Source: Astropecten irregularis (taxonomy: Eukaryota; Echinodermata; Asteroidea; Paxillosida; Astropectinidae). Taken from it: a stretch of 64,000 nt of DNA. The notes under the pieces were generated by a model. That model was not told the DNA's origin, did not search any database, and saw only the letters and a list, made by a program, of their open reading frames with translations. Location: assembly GCA_963971285.1 (NCBI GenBank), contig OZ020249.1, forward strand, positions 2,666,001 through 2,730,000, given 5' to 3'. The stretch's first letter is position 1; each line of letters opens with the position of its first letter. Below are positions 47,295-58,319 of this stretch, in pieces. The position numbers were made by a program, and so were the translations under genes.

Positions 47295-48202
47295 CTATGA
47301 TGGAGATAGAGAAAACAATCATTCATTATGTCTTCAGTAACAGAGGCTTTGGGTTTTACATAAATGAACACTTGTGTGTTAAATTTATGAGACATATCAA
47401 TCAAATCAGGGAGGATTGAGCACAAGAAGCAGGAATTTTCCAATAGTTTTTCTTTACCAACCTTAGAGACATATATTTAAGTGTCACCAAAGTGGATTGC
47501 TGATTTGTTTATAATATGTAATTTGTCAATGTGCCACTTTCAAGCAAAGTCACAAAACACTTGATAATGAAAATGACCTCAAGGTTAATATAATTTGTCC
47601 ATTTTATGCTCCCTAGATCACAAGTTCCTAGCCAAATGGAAGAAGGGATCTGTCAGTAAATGTGTGTCTTAATTCTGCACCTTTTAGGAAATATCCTTGC
47701 CTGCTCTTTAGAGATCAAAACCATCACAACACAGGATAGTACAGGAATTCAATATTTTATTAAATATTATTCTCACATATAATACAGAATTCAAGATTTG
47801 GAAAGTTATACTATAAAGTTATACAGTCATTTCATGCAAACATTAAGGACAATATTGGGCAAGAAGCCAAAGGGCTAACTAAGCAGAATGTCTTTGCCTT
47901 CCTCCATGGTGAACGTCTGCATGTGTGTAACAGTCATTTAATCACTTGGCTACATATATAAGACATCCTTATGACTTCTTTTGAAGAAAACTTCACAATT
48001 GAATCTTATCATCTTATAACTGGAATCCACTTCCAAGAAAGAAAAACAGAGAAACTCTATCACAATATAATTACCCACTGCCACTGTTATGATCTAACGT
48101 TTAAGACATAGTTCTTGAATATTTCTTTGAAGTTGTACTGAAATTGTGAAAATAATGTGTTATTATTTGTTACACCATTTATTTTAAAGTTTCAATTACA
48201 CA
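47295..48202. other. Unassigned region upstream of FkbM/NodB ATG
   Basis: AT-rich, no coding block seen. Probably 5' UTR intron. Confidence 0.4.
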
Positions 48203-48625
48203 TAAGGGTGCCCCCATTTAACTCTGTGGTTCTCATTTCTTTTTCACCTTGAGAGAGGGTCGGTCGGTCGAAAAAAAAAAAAGTTTGGTAGAAAAACAAA
48301 TCTGGCTGAATACACAAAAACCTAAAGAAAATGATGTTCATTGTATTCACTGTAATTGCGTTTGAATATTTTTGTATTATTTCAGTGATAAAAAGTATAA
48401 AAATTTGAGGTCTATTGGCAAAATAAAAAAAAAGAATTCCCAGAATTTTTGGAGACAAATTTTGTCTCCAGAAATTCTGGGAATTCTTTTTTTTTCCATA
48501 TTTTTGTATATTATGCCATTCTGACAGGGTCGGCGGCAAAAAAGAAAGTTTTTTTTCTTCGGTCGGAGCCCAAAATATGGGTCGGTCCGAAATGAGAACT
48601 GCAGAATTAAAAAGGGGCGCCCTAA
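48203..48625. mobile_element. MITE with GGGCGCCCC-type TIRs and perfect hairpin
   Basis: TAAGGGTGCCCC...GGTTCTCATTTC on the left pairs with GAAATGAGAACT...GGGGCGCCCTAA on the right (about 38 bp). In the middle, AGAATTCCCAGAATTT...GGAGACAAATTTTGTCTCC...AAATTCTGGGAATTCT forms a near-perfect long palindrome (about 48433-48492). GGTCGGTCGG motifs sit just inside both ends. Confidence 0.75.
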
Positions 48626-49741
48626 TGAAAGAACTCCAAGCTGACTTTTAAAGTTACATGTACCAGTACTTCCTCTCAGATATTGTCAATTCCTGCAATA
48701 ATATTGCCTATTTCATAACATCCTGCCACTTACTGTGCATAGTTAACATACTTCCTGCCAAATTCTTTGCAATAATCTGTTACTGTTTATCTGCCTCCCC
48801 ACAGAAGAATTGTGTGCCTGCACCAAGACACTATATGGCATGTACATGTATGCATGCCACAGTCCAGCATTCACAATATGGCCTTTACTCAGTACTCAGT
48901 AGGAATGTCAGACAAGTCCACCAAGGGACAACTTAATAGACTCATATGGCTGAAGTACATACACTGTAGTTGGAACTATGGCCAGAGTTGGGGGCATAAT
49001 AATCATACATGTTTGAACATGGAGGTAAAAAAAGCATACCTCCATGGTTTGAATAACTCTTCCAACATGACTTAGGATTGATGCCCCAGAGTGGAGTGTA
49101 AACCTGTAATTTAATTTCAGCAACTGTAATCCACCTGCTCCACCCTATGCTTTAATTAGGTTGTAACATGATTTCCCTTGCTGGGTTAACTCCTGGGGTG
49201 AATGTACAATTGTACATGTGTTTACCAAAAATATAATGTATCGAGGTGGATGTTACCATCTCATGAACGTATCATGGTATCATTTTTTTTAAATTCCTTC
49301 TAACAGTCTAAATCTTTGCCTGGTACTTTTTGTCCTTGCCAACCCAAACAAATGAAACAAATTATGCATGTTTAAATGAACAGCAGAACTATATGTTGGG
49401 AATCTAAATAAAACAACTTGTGGTATTTCTCCATGGACTCAAGAACTAACAAAGTCAAGAGAATGTATATTCCTATGACCACAGTAATTCTTTTTGAATC
49501 AGTTTAATGGCAATTCAATAGGAGCCTCCCTACACAATGGCTTGAAAAAAAAGAAACATGATAATACTGAGCAGAAGGGAATGTCTTGAAAGTTGAATGA
49601 ACTGTGGATCAGTGAACAGTTCATCACTATGGACATGCAGCCATAAGTGATCATTACAGCCACAAATGGATACGTTGTAATGATTCCTTCAGGGCTGTTC
49701 CCTATTAAGGTTTGATTTATATTACATGAAGTTTGGACTGA
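48626..49741. other. Unassigned
   Basis: Nothing supported. The 48658-49123 frames show no family resemblance. Confidence 0.45.
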
Positions 49742-50068
49742 CTTTAACCCTAACCCACTAGAGCCTTTTATATAACTACCCTCCTCAATCCTTCAAAATC
49801 CTCATAGGGACATAGTTAAAAAACCGCATTCCTCCTCAATCCTCCATAATCCTCCAGTAATCTCACTTATACTCAAAATGAGAGGTACCTGAATCCTGAA
49901 TCCTTCAAAATCCTTTGGTGGCCATACCTCAAAAAATGCGTTTATCCTGAATCCTTGCAACTCCTCAAGTGGTCCTCACTTGAAAATGACATTATATCCT
50001 GAATCCTCCGAAATCCTCCAAAACACCAGAAGGATTTTGGAGGATTGAGGAGGGTTAGGGTTAAGGCT
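49742..50068. repeat. AATCCTCC-rich element with TTAACCCTAACCC ends
   Basis: Left CTTTAACCCTAACCC, right GGGTTAGGGTTAAGG. The interior is built from degenerate AATCCTCC/GAATCCTT units. Two telomere-like hexamers at each end, not an array. Confidence 0.6.
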
Positions 50069-50149
50069 TGACTACTTTTGTTGAAAAGGGGGTGATATAA
50101 AACAATGTATGTATTCCTATTATTACTGTCCCTAGTTTTAGACGTACGA

Positions 50150-52440
50150 TACCATAAAGGGAATAAAAACAACTTAAAGGGTTCCTGCAGTGCTTTTTTC
50201 AGTCAGGTTATTTTATTGCCTTCATACAGAGAATATACTGACAAATAATGAATGGCAAGTCTTATTTTGGTTTCAAACCAGCATTTGGTTTTTCTTTGAA
50301 TGGCTTTGTAAAACGGGGGATTTTCACGCATACTCATGTAGGGAACCAACAGCAAAAATATAATGAAAAAACATAAAAAATGAAGAGGCAATCTTGACCA
50401 ACAGAAATGGTTTGGTAAAAAAATTACACCACCAGTTGAGTGAAAAGAACATATTTTGGCAAAATAAAAACCATTGAGCAGGAAAAGTTCTGTCAGAAAA
50501 CCTATAAAACAACCGCAACTTTTTGTGCACAAATCAATTGGGTTTCTGCTCTCAGTTCCCCAGATGAGGTGGTTTCTAAAATATTGTACCTTTTCACTGA
50601 AATATTGGAGAAATGTCTTTAATCTACTAGGGTTTAAGGACTCAGGAACATTTGCAGAAAGTCAAAAATATCGTTTGGGAGCAGTACAAGCTATAGGCCT
50701 AAAAAGTTGCTTTCCTTTCAGAGCTTTATAGTTTTAGAAACCACTTGTCCTTTCCTTTATAATTGTAGTTTTGGGAACCACTTGTCAACAATTACCCAAA
50801 AATCAAAGCCCTGCATGCCCTCTTTCCCCGAATTTAACCTTGCTAATGATATTGACGAGGACAACACAAATGTATAAATAGGTAGTTGTCTCTTTACAAA
50901 ATGTTGTTATTATTCCCATAGATAACATAAGTAACCCTTACCCAAGTTTTAAACTGGGCCGTGTGCAATTTCCAATTTAACATTCGCTTGGGATATTTTT
51001 AACCACGGCATGTAGCTACCTTCACTTCAGTTAGGCCTAGTTTAAAACCATTGGACACAGCCTCACAGGTTTTCTTTTAAAAAAGTCACTTTGGACAAAC
51101 GGTTCAAAAATTCAAGATTGAGCAGGTCGAAAGACAACATTGCTACTCCCAGATTAGTTGCGATGATCGTAACCCTAGGTCTGACATGGGGACTGATCAT
51201 AACCCTAGTCATAACCCTAGTCTCCATGTGAGACCTAGGGTTACGATAATCTCAACTAACCTTGGTGGTGTCCTTCTACATTATTAGCAAGGTTAATTTT
51301 GTGGAAAGAGGGCAGGGATTTGATTTTTGAGGGAATTTGTGGGGTAAAAACGATAAAAAAGATGTAACATTTCACAGCCGCACAGACGGCCACAGACGAG
51401 AATTATAGTCTGGTTTCCACTCTGACATTTTGATTTTTGAACACTTGATATGTTGGGTCTGGGCACTAGACTAGCCGGACCAGACAAAATGGCCTCCGCC
51501 TCACGCGATCAGAAGGGCTGTTTTCAATTTTGCAAGAAGCGCATAAGAAAATTGCATTTTAACACTGAAACGTTGCAAAAATTTCTTCAATCTAGAATTT
51601 TAAGGACCCATGATTCATGAACATTTGCTGAAAGTCAGAAGTATCATTTTTGAGGAGTAGAAGCTATTTAAGAGGTTAAATAAAATAATCAATTGATGTG
51701 TTTTGGGGATCCTTTCTTAATCACAAATTCACAATCCCAGAGGGGGTTGCCACCCATTCAGTATTAGCTTCTAACGTTACTGTTCCAAAATGAGATTTGT
51801 TACTTAAAAGTTAATATTCACGGGTCCTGTGAACCCTAAAATTAACATATTTCACTTTTCAGCAATATTTCAGTGAAAAAAACGGGGATTGTAGCTTTAC
51901 GGGTCCTAAAACTATAAAGGAAAGGAAACTACTATTTGAAAAGTAACTTACCTACATATACTTTGTTGGTCTCCTCCTCTATATTACCAAGGTTAAATTT
52001 TTGGAAAGAGGGCAGGGCTTTGATTTTTGAGGGAAATTATGGGGTAAAAACGGTAACCAAGATTGTACCATTTCACCGCCGCACGGACGGCCGCAGACGA
52101 GAATAGTCTGGTTTCCACTCTGACATTTTGAGGACTCTTGGTCTGTTGGGTCTGGGCACTAGACTAACCAGACCAGACAAAATGGCCTCACGCGATCAGA
52201 CGGTCTGTTTTAAAGTTTACAAGAAGCGCGTAAGAAAATTGAATTTTAACCCTGAAATGTTTAACAAATTTCTTCAATGTAGGCTTTTAAGGACCTAGGA
52301 ACATTTGCTGAAAGTCAAAAGTATCATTTTTGAGGAGTAGAAGTTAGTTCAGAGCCAAAAAAATCAATGTGTTTTGGGATCCCGTAAACCCACAATCGCC
52401 AAAAAAACAAACAGTTTCCTTACCCCAAAATACTTAAAAT
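50150..52440. repeat. Locally duplicated repeat block
   Basis: 51290-51660 (GGCAGGGATTTGATTTTTGAGG ... TTTAAGGACCC) recurs about 710 bp downstream at 51998-52360 with about 85-90 percent identity, including GTCTGGTTTCCACTCTGACATT and GGGTCTGGGCACTAGACTA. A more distant version of its end lies at about 50570-50690, and an inverted version at about 54890-55090. No coding content recognised. Confidence 0.7.
51160..51250. repeat. AACCCTAG hairpin
   Basis: CGTAACCCTAGGTCTGACATGG and CCATGTGAGACCTAGGGTTACG are inverted, with ATAACCCTAGTC repeats between them. Confidence 0.65.
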
Positions 52441-52462
52441 AATATGGGTGGCGTAACTAATA

Positions 52463-52507
52463 GCATGGAGGAAGGAAGGAAAAAATATTTCCTTCCTCCA
52501 TGCTATG
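52463..52507. repeat. Palindrome AGCATGGAGGAAGGAA
   Basis: AGCATGGAGGAAGGAA ... TTCCTTCCTCCATGCT around a short loop. The same CATGGAGGAAGGAAT word is a module of the 3.55 kb element at 14.4-18 kb. Confidence 0.6.
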
Positions 52508-53470
52508 CACTGATGCCCATTGAGTATTGTCACATGTGGCATGAAATAACTTGCAAGTTGCAACACACAAGTCCATCATGTTCGTAAGAATTTATCTCAG
52601 ATGTAGACAATTAGATCCAGTAACTGGAGCCCTACATTACTCATGTAATAATCATGTCAAAATCTTTAAAAAAAGAAGCGGCTAGCTGCATGCCTGGGAC
52701 CTATTCCAGTTCTAACAGTAACAGTAACAATACATGTGCCATCGAGTATGAAGACTTCCTCCATATTGCATAATGACTAACCGTAGGCCTACGTCGAGGA
52801 AGAAATAGCATTGTATGATTGTAGTTTTGTACTTACCACAAAAATGAACAAGACAGATGCCTCTTTCAAACGTTATCTTAGTCTTACAAACGAAAACTGA
52901 TTCTTCCCAATTACCTTAAACTTTGTGAGGTAGACATAGATAAACTAACATTATTGATGAGCAAACACGTTCATCCACTGACTACTTTCTATTACGCGTA
53001 GTACAGTACTAACTGTTAGTACAGTGCATATCGCATGCAGCGAAAATTAAATGAGCGACATACAATATATCGATACTAGCTTATCGTCTCGGAACTCGGA
53101 AGGAGTTAAATCGGTTTAGTAGACGATACTGTACCGTCTTGCAAGATGTCCGGTGATAGGTCTTCGGAGGGCGTAGCCGCGCCCTATACGTACGTACCTG
53201 GCGCGTATTCTAAAATTAATGTGTGCACTTCTGAATTGTGTCCAGGGGCCGATTTGACACCATACTTAAATTATACCACAAAATAATCATTATGAGCAAT
53301 GCTCACTACATCTAATTACTCAGTGGTGAATGCACGTGAATTTCTGTGTTATATACCGTGCTACGCAGTTCCTCACGGGCCGAAAATCTTCATGATACAT
53401 GTATAATGAGATAGGTAATACAAAGAAGTAAGATATGTCCACTACCGGTCATGGTCTCATGTGGATATAA
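52508..53470. promoter_or_regulatory. Possible promoter region of FkbM/NodB gene
   Basis: Sequence around and 5' of the putative noncoding exon ending at 52837 (minus strand), with local CpG enrichment at 53080-53215. Assignment is positional inference only. Confidence 0.3.
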
Positions 53471-53566
53471 AGGCCTTTTCACACGACGCTAAAAAAACTC
53501 TCAACCATTGAGAAATTCTCTCATGGTTGCGAAATCTTACAAAAGTGTCATCGTGTGAAAGGACAC
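53471..53566. repeat. Small TIR element CCTTTTCACACGA
   Basis: GGCCTTTTCACACGACGC left and TCATCGTGTGAAAGGACACC right, with CTCTCAACCATTGAGA / TCTCATGGTTG inside. About 95 bp. Confidence 0.55.
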
Positions 53567-53849
53567 CAATGCTTGAGAGTGACCGACGTCCCTGGTGAAT
53601 CCATGAGAGATTTTAACGGAGGTCCAGACCTACGACAAAACTTTCCGCTAGCGTCCATGTACACTACGCGTGTTAGACAATGTTTGTCTGACAGCCGGGG
53701 ATTTTGTGACGTCATTAGTGCGGAGCGCTATTCCAACTTCTGATGCCAATGAGAAAAAAATACAATTTGAAATTGGAATCTAGTTTCTTTCTTCATTGGA
53801 TACGGCTAATTAGAGCATCAAACACATCAATATAATTCTTTGTCGGAGA

Positions 53850-54150
53850 GTTGCAAAATCAGCCGGTGGAGGGGTAATAAACACCTTGATCTTACCCCCA
53901 GAGGAAAAAGTCACAACAAGTCAGATCCAGAGATCACGATGGCCACTCCACATCATGATACAAGCAATCACTCGATGTCCAAAAACCTCTGCCAATCTGT
54001 TTCTTACTGCAACAAGTCGATGGGCTGATGCGCCATCCTGTGCCATCCATAGGCGTCTGAATACACCCCTTTTTTGCATAGGAAAATTTTCCATTAATTC
54101 AGGAGTCCCAATCACATTTTCATTTAAAATCTGCAAGTCCATTTCCAGAT
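53850..54150 (-). pseudogene. Mariner/IS630-type DDE transposase relic
   Basis: The minus strand carries FRRLWMAQDGASAHRLVAVR followed by NRLAEVFGHRVIA, the QQDGAxxH block with the second catalytic Asp. After a frame change it gives a degraded EWPPRSPDLTxCDFFLWG block (here EWPS-stop-SLDLTCCDFFLWG), with the third catalytic position. Stops and frameshifts make it non-functional. No flanking TIRs were identified. Confidence 0.75.
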
Positions 54151-54742
54151 CTGACTTGTAACTTTTTTCTTTGGTAAAGTGTTATAACATTGGGTTCTTC
54201 AGTAGCTGAAGAGAAGCACGCCTGAGAAGGACCTCTTGCCATCCCGTTTAGAAGAACTTTAAAACAGAAGAGAAAATATCAGAGATACTGATAGCACTGA
54301 AGATGATCTCATTCATGAAGCTATGATCGGACTATGAAAGTGATTAATGTATAAGTTTCGTGTAACTTCAGTGAAAATCGCTATGGATATTTGCCCTATT
54401 ATTGTTTTTTCTTTTTGGATAAATTTAATGTATGTTTACAACGCATGATGAAATTTTCTCTCTCATTTCGGGCCATTGCAGAGAGGAATCATTTATTTTT
54501 ATTTGCCTCTCAGCAGCAGCCATCCTTGAAGCCATTTTTAATGTTGCCTTATAGGAAAACAACGGTGCTGAAAATAAATTCATAAGGATTGAAAACCGTG
54601 CACCAAGTTAAATCTTTGTATGCATTAAATTTACAATTTCTGAAGCAGAAAAGCAAAGAAAGATCACTAGAAACTAAATTTTGGAGAGTACAGAGCATGT
54701 AAATAACCATTTAAATCTGATTATAGGGTTACAATAAGAGCA

Positions 54743-55631
54743 GGGGCGTAGCTACGGGGGGGGGCCTGGGGGGGGGGGGGCACGTGCCCCCCACAAATTC
54801 GGCGTGCCCCCCCCCAGGTGCCCCCCCACAAAAAATCGTGGGTATAGAAAAAAAAAAAAGCGTTATCTGTAGGGTATGATAGCTATAAAGGAAATAAAAA
54901 CAACTTAACAGCTTTTACTGTTCCAAAATGATATTTTTTACTTTCAGCAAATGTTCCTGAGTCTTTAAAACCCTACAGTGAAGAAATCTGTGCATCATTT
55001 CAGTGTAAAAATGCAATTTTCTTACGCGCTTACGGTTGCGAACTTCAAAACAGCCCGTCTGCCATTGTGTCTGGTTTGGCTAGTTAGTCTGGTCCCCAGA
55101 TTGAATTTCTCCCGCTCAAGAGTGTTGGATTAAAAAGAAATAATGAAGTAATAATATAAATAAAGGAATAAATTCATCGGAACAATTGCTTCCAAAATAA
55201 GGCTCAGATTGCACCAAAGAATATCTAGAACCCCTGAGCTTCCAGGACCCTTAAGCGGGCCCTGGACCCCGGCCGCAAGGCCTTCGCGCTTATCCATGAT
55301 TTTCCAGGGAGCGTGGAAATAAAATACGCCAATTCAATAGCGACGGATGCGTTTCGGGGCGATCAAAGCTAGCTAATTTTGTCTTCCCCCTCTTTTTCAG
55401 CTCTTTTGGAGTCTTTCTGTTTCCCTTTAATTTAATTTTTTTTTTTTTTCTGTTTTTTTTTTTTTTTTTGGTTGAAGAAAAGGTTGCCCCACGCCCGCTG
55501 GATCCGCCCCCCGCATTTCTCATATTTTGCAAATCTCCAGTTTTTTAAAAATTCCGGGTGACCCCCCCCACAAAATTCCAAGGCCCCCCCAGTGCCCCCC
55601 TGCTGAAAAAATCCTAGCTACGCCGCTGTTG
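54743..55631. mobile_element. Element bounded by CAGGGGCGTAGCTA / TAGCTACGCCGCTG
   Basis: The ends are inverted CAGNGGCGTAGCTA, a form common in hAT-like MITEs. Both flanks inside are G/C homopolymer-rich (about 54758-54830, 55560-55600). The interior includes an inverted copy of the 51-52 kb repeat and a poly-T tract. No target duplication seen, so the two ends might belong to separate insertions. Confidence 0.5.
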
Positions 55632-56618
55632 ACCACGCCCTTTTAGATGAGTTGTCAGATTGCCATGGTGATTTGTATTGTGACATCACATTAATTGCTT
55701 AGCAATAAAGATTGATTTAGGAATTAAGAGATCCGTCTAGCTTAATTAGAACTACTGTCTCGGTGTTTCGTGAAATCGACCACTGCCGTCACTCAGGCTT
55801 GTTACCGTGAATGGTATAAAAAATGGTGACCATGTATAAAGGTACGTTACGTGGTATTCTGTTGAAATAAAAATTATTAAGCATAATATTATGGATCCAT
55901 CTTACTTAACTTGCCGCCTATTTTCATTGCATACCCAACCCCAATCCCCAATCTACATTTCGAACATGACGTCACAACAACTCGCCTTAAAGGAGTATTT
56001 AAGATTGTCCCTACAGTAACAGTCCAGTCTCATGGCATCATGAAGAAACCTTGTCAAGTAATTGGCGGTTTTACAGAGAGAACATATACATATAGGTCCT
56101 ACGTGCAGTTATACGGGAAGTGATACATTGCTTGATTGTGTGATACATTAATTATCGGTTGATACATTTTTCTGTTGTGTGGTGATACATTGTCGGAGAG
56201 AATGTTTCTGCTACATTATCCGTCGACACGCGATAGATATTCAGTTAAAGTTTACTACACTATTGGTCAATTGGTGACGCATTATCGGTGCATAAAAGTA
56301 GACCGCACAAAGTTATACACCGATCGGACGGCGCGACCATGGAGGTAGGAAACGCCCGCTATTACTGTAGTGTCCCGCCCGTATTTTGTCCGGCAACAAA
56401 AAGAATTTACGTCTGCCGCACTCTATATTATATACTACAATAACTACAGGGTGTATATGTCCCCTAATCATGGGACGTACCCCCTGAAATTATAGTATGG
56501 CGGAACGTAAATTATTTTGTTGCCGGACAAGACAGGCGGGGACACTGCAGTAACGGCGGACAGTATATCGTGCCGTCGGATCGGTCTATATGCTCAAAAC
56601 TTGCACCACAAACCGGCT
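55632..56618. other. Unassigned
   Basis: Contains a GATACATT-rich stretch at 56120-56210 and an inverted GTCCGGCAACAAAA / TTTTGTTGCCGGAC pair (56388-56402 and 56514-56528), possibly a small MITE. No gene recognised. Confidence 0.4.
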
Positions 56619-56984
56619 TCAAAGGTAATATCATACTTCGTTTTTTGTCAAAGAAATACAGATTCATGGGCAAAAATATCAAGGAAGATACAGTAAAAGT
56701 AATCTGTGAAAATTTGAGTCCCATACGGTGCCCACTTTTGGAGAAAACAATGTAAAACGGCCACATTATTTCTTAAGTCTTTTCTCTTTTATTTTTGATC
56801 TTTTAAAAGATCAAAACAATTTTCGGTCGTTGTTTTACCAATTTCTGGATAAATACACCATTTCTGGCGGAAAATTTTTTAACGGTATATTCCTACCACC
56901 ACCATCTTCATACCCTGTAAGTTAAAAGTAAATCTGTGAACATGTCTGTTTTGGTTTCTAACCAAAGTATGATGCTACCTTTAA
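56619..56984 (+). repeat. MITE family 1, copy 10
   Basis: TTCAAAGGTAATATCATACTTCG start, AAAGTATGATGCTACCTTTAAG end. Full-length with intact GATCTTTTAAAAGATC. Confidence 0.85.
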
Positions 56985-57754
56985 GTATGGTTATCATACT
57001 GTATTTTATGTACCTAAGGGTGTGTTTCCTAAAAAAGAACAAAATAAACGAAATCAAAAATTTAACAAGGAAACTTTGGCTCGAATGAAACAGAAACTGA
57101 CTGTTTTCCATAAAATGACCAAAATTATTATGATAATTATTTGGCAAAGAATTTATTTTATAAACGCCACAGCACAGGAATGAAAATGAACATCATTAAT
57201 AAAATTAACATGATAATGAACAATCTATGTACAATGTACAATGTATGGTGGTAGAAACGACAAAATATTGAAATCTTAAAAAGAGTTTTCTTTTTCAATT
57301 GAATATATACATACTTACAATGTTAAAACCATTTGTCATTTATTCCATACTTATTCACCATAAGGTCCAACATGAAATGAAGTTGAGGATTTTCCTTTGG
57401 AAGAGAGTAAAGTCAGATATTGAAATAATGTATAATGCACTTCATGAAAGATTGTAATCCCAAAATGCCAAACATTTTAAGCATAACCTTTTCCACCATT
57501 GTAACATGTACTTTGGAGTACATTTTAAAACAAAGCCATAACAAAAAACTCTACAAATTATACATTTATTTAATTTATGACTTTAGACTAAACTGGAGAA
57601 TAACCAAATGCCAAAAACCAGACGCAAAATATTAAATTCAAATTCATTCAGTAGATATTGAATAATGTAAGAACAGATACATGAAGGAACACATCTTGTA
57701 TTGATTAGAAGGTAGAAACAAAAATGCATATTAATAGGATATATTTCATCATCA

Positions 57755-57865
57755 AATAACCACATGGGAATCTAAAAGAACAGTGATATCCAGTATACCA
57801 TACTGGCCCTCTATCAACTGAGCTATCCAGCCCTATGTTGGCAGTGTCCCTAAAAGTAAATTTTC
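57755..57865 (-). repeat. tRNA-like SINE family B, truncated copy 5
   Basis: CATCAAATAACCACATGGGAATC, then ...CTCTATCAACTGAGCTATCCAGCCCTATGTTGGCAGTG. The T-arm region is missing. Confidence 0.65.
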
Positions 57866-57953
57866 TTTGTTTGAGGGTATATTTGAGTAAAAAAAAAAAT
57901 GTATAATGTTCTGTGGACAAAAACCAACACATGATTTTATTAAGCTGTGTTTC

Positions 57954-58098
57954 CAATGGGAGACTTTTGGAGGGTCGGTCTTGAGTCAACAGCGCAAACC
58001 ATGCTTGCGCAATTGTGAGCATGCGCGCGTTGTATTGCGCGTGCGTGCGTGCGCGTGCGCTGTTGACTCAAGACTGACTCTCCAAAAGTCTCCCATTG
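57954..58098. repeat. 145-bp MITE with 40-bp TIRs
   Basis: CAATGGGAGACTTTTGGAGGGTCGGTCTTGAGTCAACAGCGC at the left is inverted at the right; between them lies an alternating GCGCGTGCGTGCGTGCGC tract that could adopt Z-DNA. Confidence 0.75.
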
Positions 58099-58310
58099 AT
58101 GTTGGACGGCCCTTACATAGCTAGACAAGAAATGCAAATTGCACTATAAATACAAACACGAAGTTATCCAGAGAACAAGGGTTTCAACCAAAAATATATT
58201 CAAGTGACCTGATATATTATGAGTATGTAAAAACTGGTGCTTTGTTTACTCAAGTATGCAAACGAATGGAGATACATGGATGACAAATATAACAATGAAT
58301 ATCTGAACAA

Positions 58311-58316
58311 TTTATT
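58311..58316 (-). other. Polyadenylation signal of CEP43
   Basis: AATAAA only 3 nt after the TAA stop (58322-58320), so the 3' UTR is extremely short if this signal is used. Confidence 0.5.
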
Positions 58317-58319
58317 ATG

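Larger units (their letters stand above)
47294..52837 (-). other. Probable 5' UTR intron of the FkbM/NodB gene
   Basis: Five bases before the chosen ATG (47289) there is an acceptor (CTCCATCATAG|GTGCA). A good minus-strand donor, TTTTTGTG|GTAAGT, occurs at 52837/52836, so a noncoding first exon may lie just right of 52837. The link is by splice-site quality only. An in-frame ATG at 47322 would lie in the intron under this model. Confidence 0.35.

Noticed and set aside
49742..50068. Interstitial telomere array
   Set aside because: Only two hexamers at each end, inverted; it is a TIR-like feature, not an array.
55290..55532. Lysine-rich 80-aa minus-strand frame
   Set aside because: The lysines come from poly-T tracts read in reverse; it lies in a repeat element.
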